From NCBI RefSeq assembly GCF_045679555.1, contig NC_092091.1, forward strand, positions 13,107,918-13,171,917: DNA of 64,000 nt, given 5' to 3'. The notes below the pieces were generated by a model that had not been told where the DNA came from, searched no databases, and saw only the letters and a program-made list of their open reading frames with translations. Shown one piece after another: positions 60,745 through 64,000 of this stretch (position 1 is the stretch's first letter; the number at the start of each line of letters is the position of its first letter). The translations under genes and the position numbers were made by a program. This DNA comes from Salvelinus alpinus (lineage: Eukaryota > Chordata > Actinopteri > Salmoniformes > Salmonidae).

Positions 60745-64000
<3,256 letters not shown>

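Overview
This is teleost nuclear DNA, almost certainly from a salmonid (trout, salmon or charr). It has spliced vertebrate genes in a dense background of salmonid-type repeats: several Tc1/mariner elements (one with Sleeping Beauty-like ends), a HpaI-like tRNA SINE, L2-type LINEs with the shared 'taaataaaggtgaaat' tail, a Tx1-like LINE, hAT and piggyBac elements, solo-LTR fossils, and many long minisatellites.

Layout. 1-6.8 kb: repeats (degraded Tc1, two truncated LINEs, an inverted-repeat element) and a possible first exon on the minus strand. 6.8-16.2 kb: a complete nucleobindin-2 (nucb2, nesfatin-1 precursor) gene on the plus strand, 12 coding exons that join in frame to 446 residues, with a GC/CCAAT/X-box promoter and untranslated first exon proposed near 6.8-7.0 kb. 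16.8-21.7 kb: a 27-bp repeat array split by a hAT MITE and a LINE, then a minisatellite/Tc1/LINE patchwork. 21.7-23.6 kb: unassigned. 23.8-29.6 kb: an intact finTRIM-like gene (RING, two B-boxes, coiled coil, B30.2; six exons, 554 residues) with a perfect ISRE 51 bp before the ATG. 29.6-37 kb: a 62-bp minisatellite that begins inside the last TRIM codons, a rearranged hAT element, then 30-bp and 66-bp arrays. 37-40.3 kb: a 44-bp array hit by two LTR fossils and a Sleeping Beauty-like element. 40.9-43.7 kb: a degraded Tx1-like LINE. 43.8-49.5 kb: a second, broken TRIM copy lacking its RING/B-box exons and cut by a Tc1 that itself carries an L2 insertion. 51.6-55.4 kb, minus strand: an intact seven-exon Fe(II)/2-oxoglutarate dioxygenase of the isopenicillin-N-synthase-like type (312 residues). 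55.8-60.2 kb: a piggyBac-like element carrying an L2 LINE with a 918-codon open frame. 60.2-64 kb: LINE ORF1 debris and a minus-strand LINE running off the window.

The TRIM-to-dioxygenase block looks tandemly duplicated. Sequence after TRIM copy 1 (31.2-32.0 kb) matches, in order, sequence after TRIM copy 2 and inside dioxygenase introns, but the dioxygenase exons are missing from copy 1. The most unusual signals are: the hAT element patched with exact direct and inverted copies of its own flank; (GT)n tracts touching both outer splice sites of the nucb2 exons that encode the first EF-hand; and a gene-derived minisatellite repeated after both TRIM copies. No prokaryote-type system is present. 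All calls come from reading the sequence; no database search was run.
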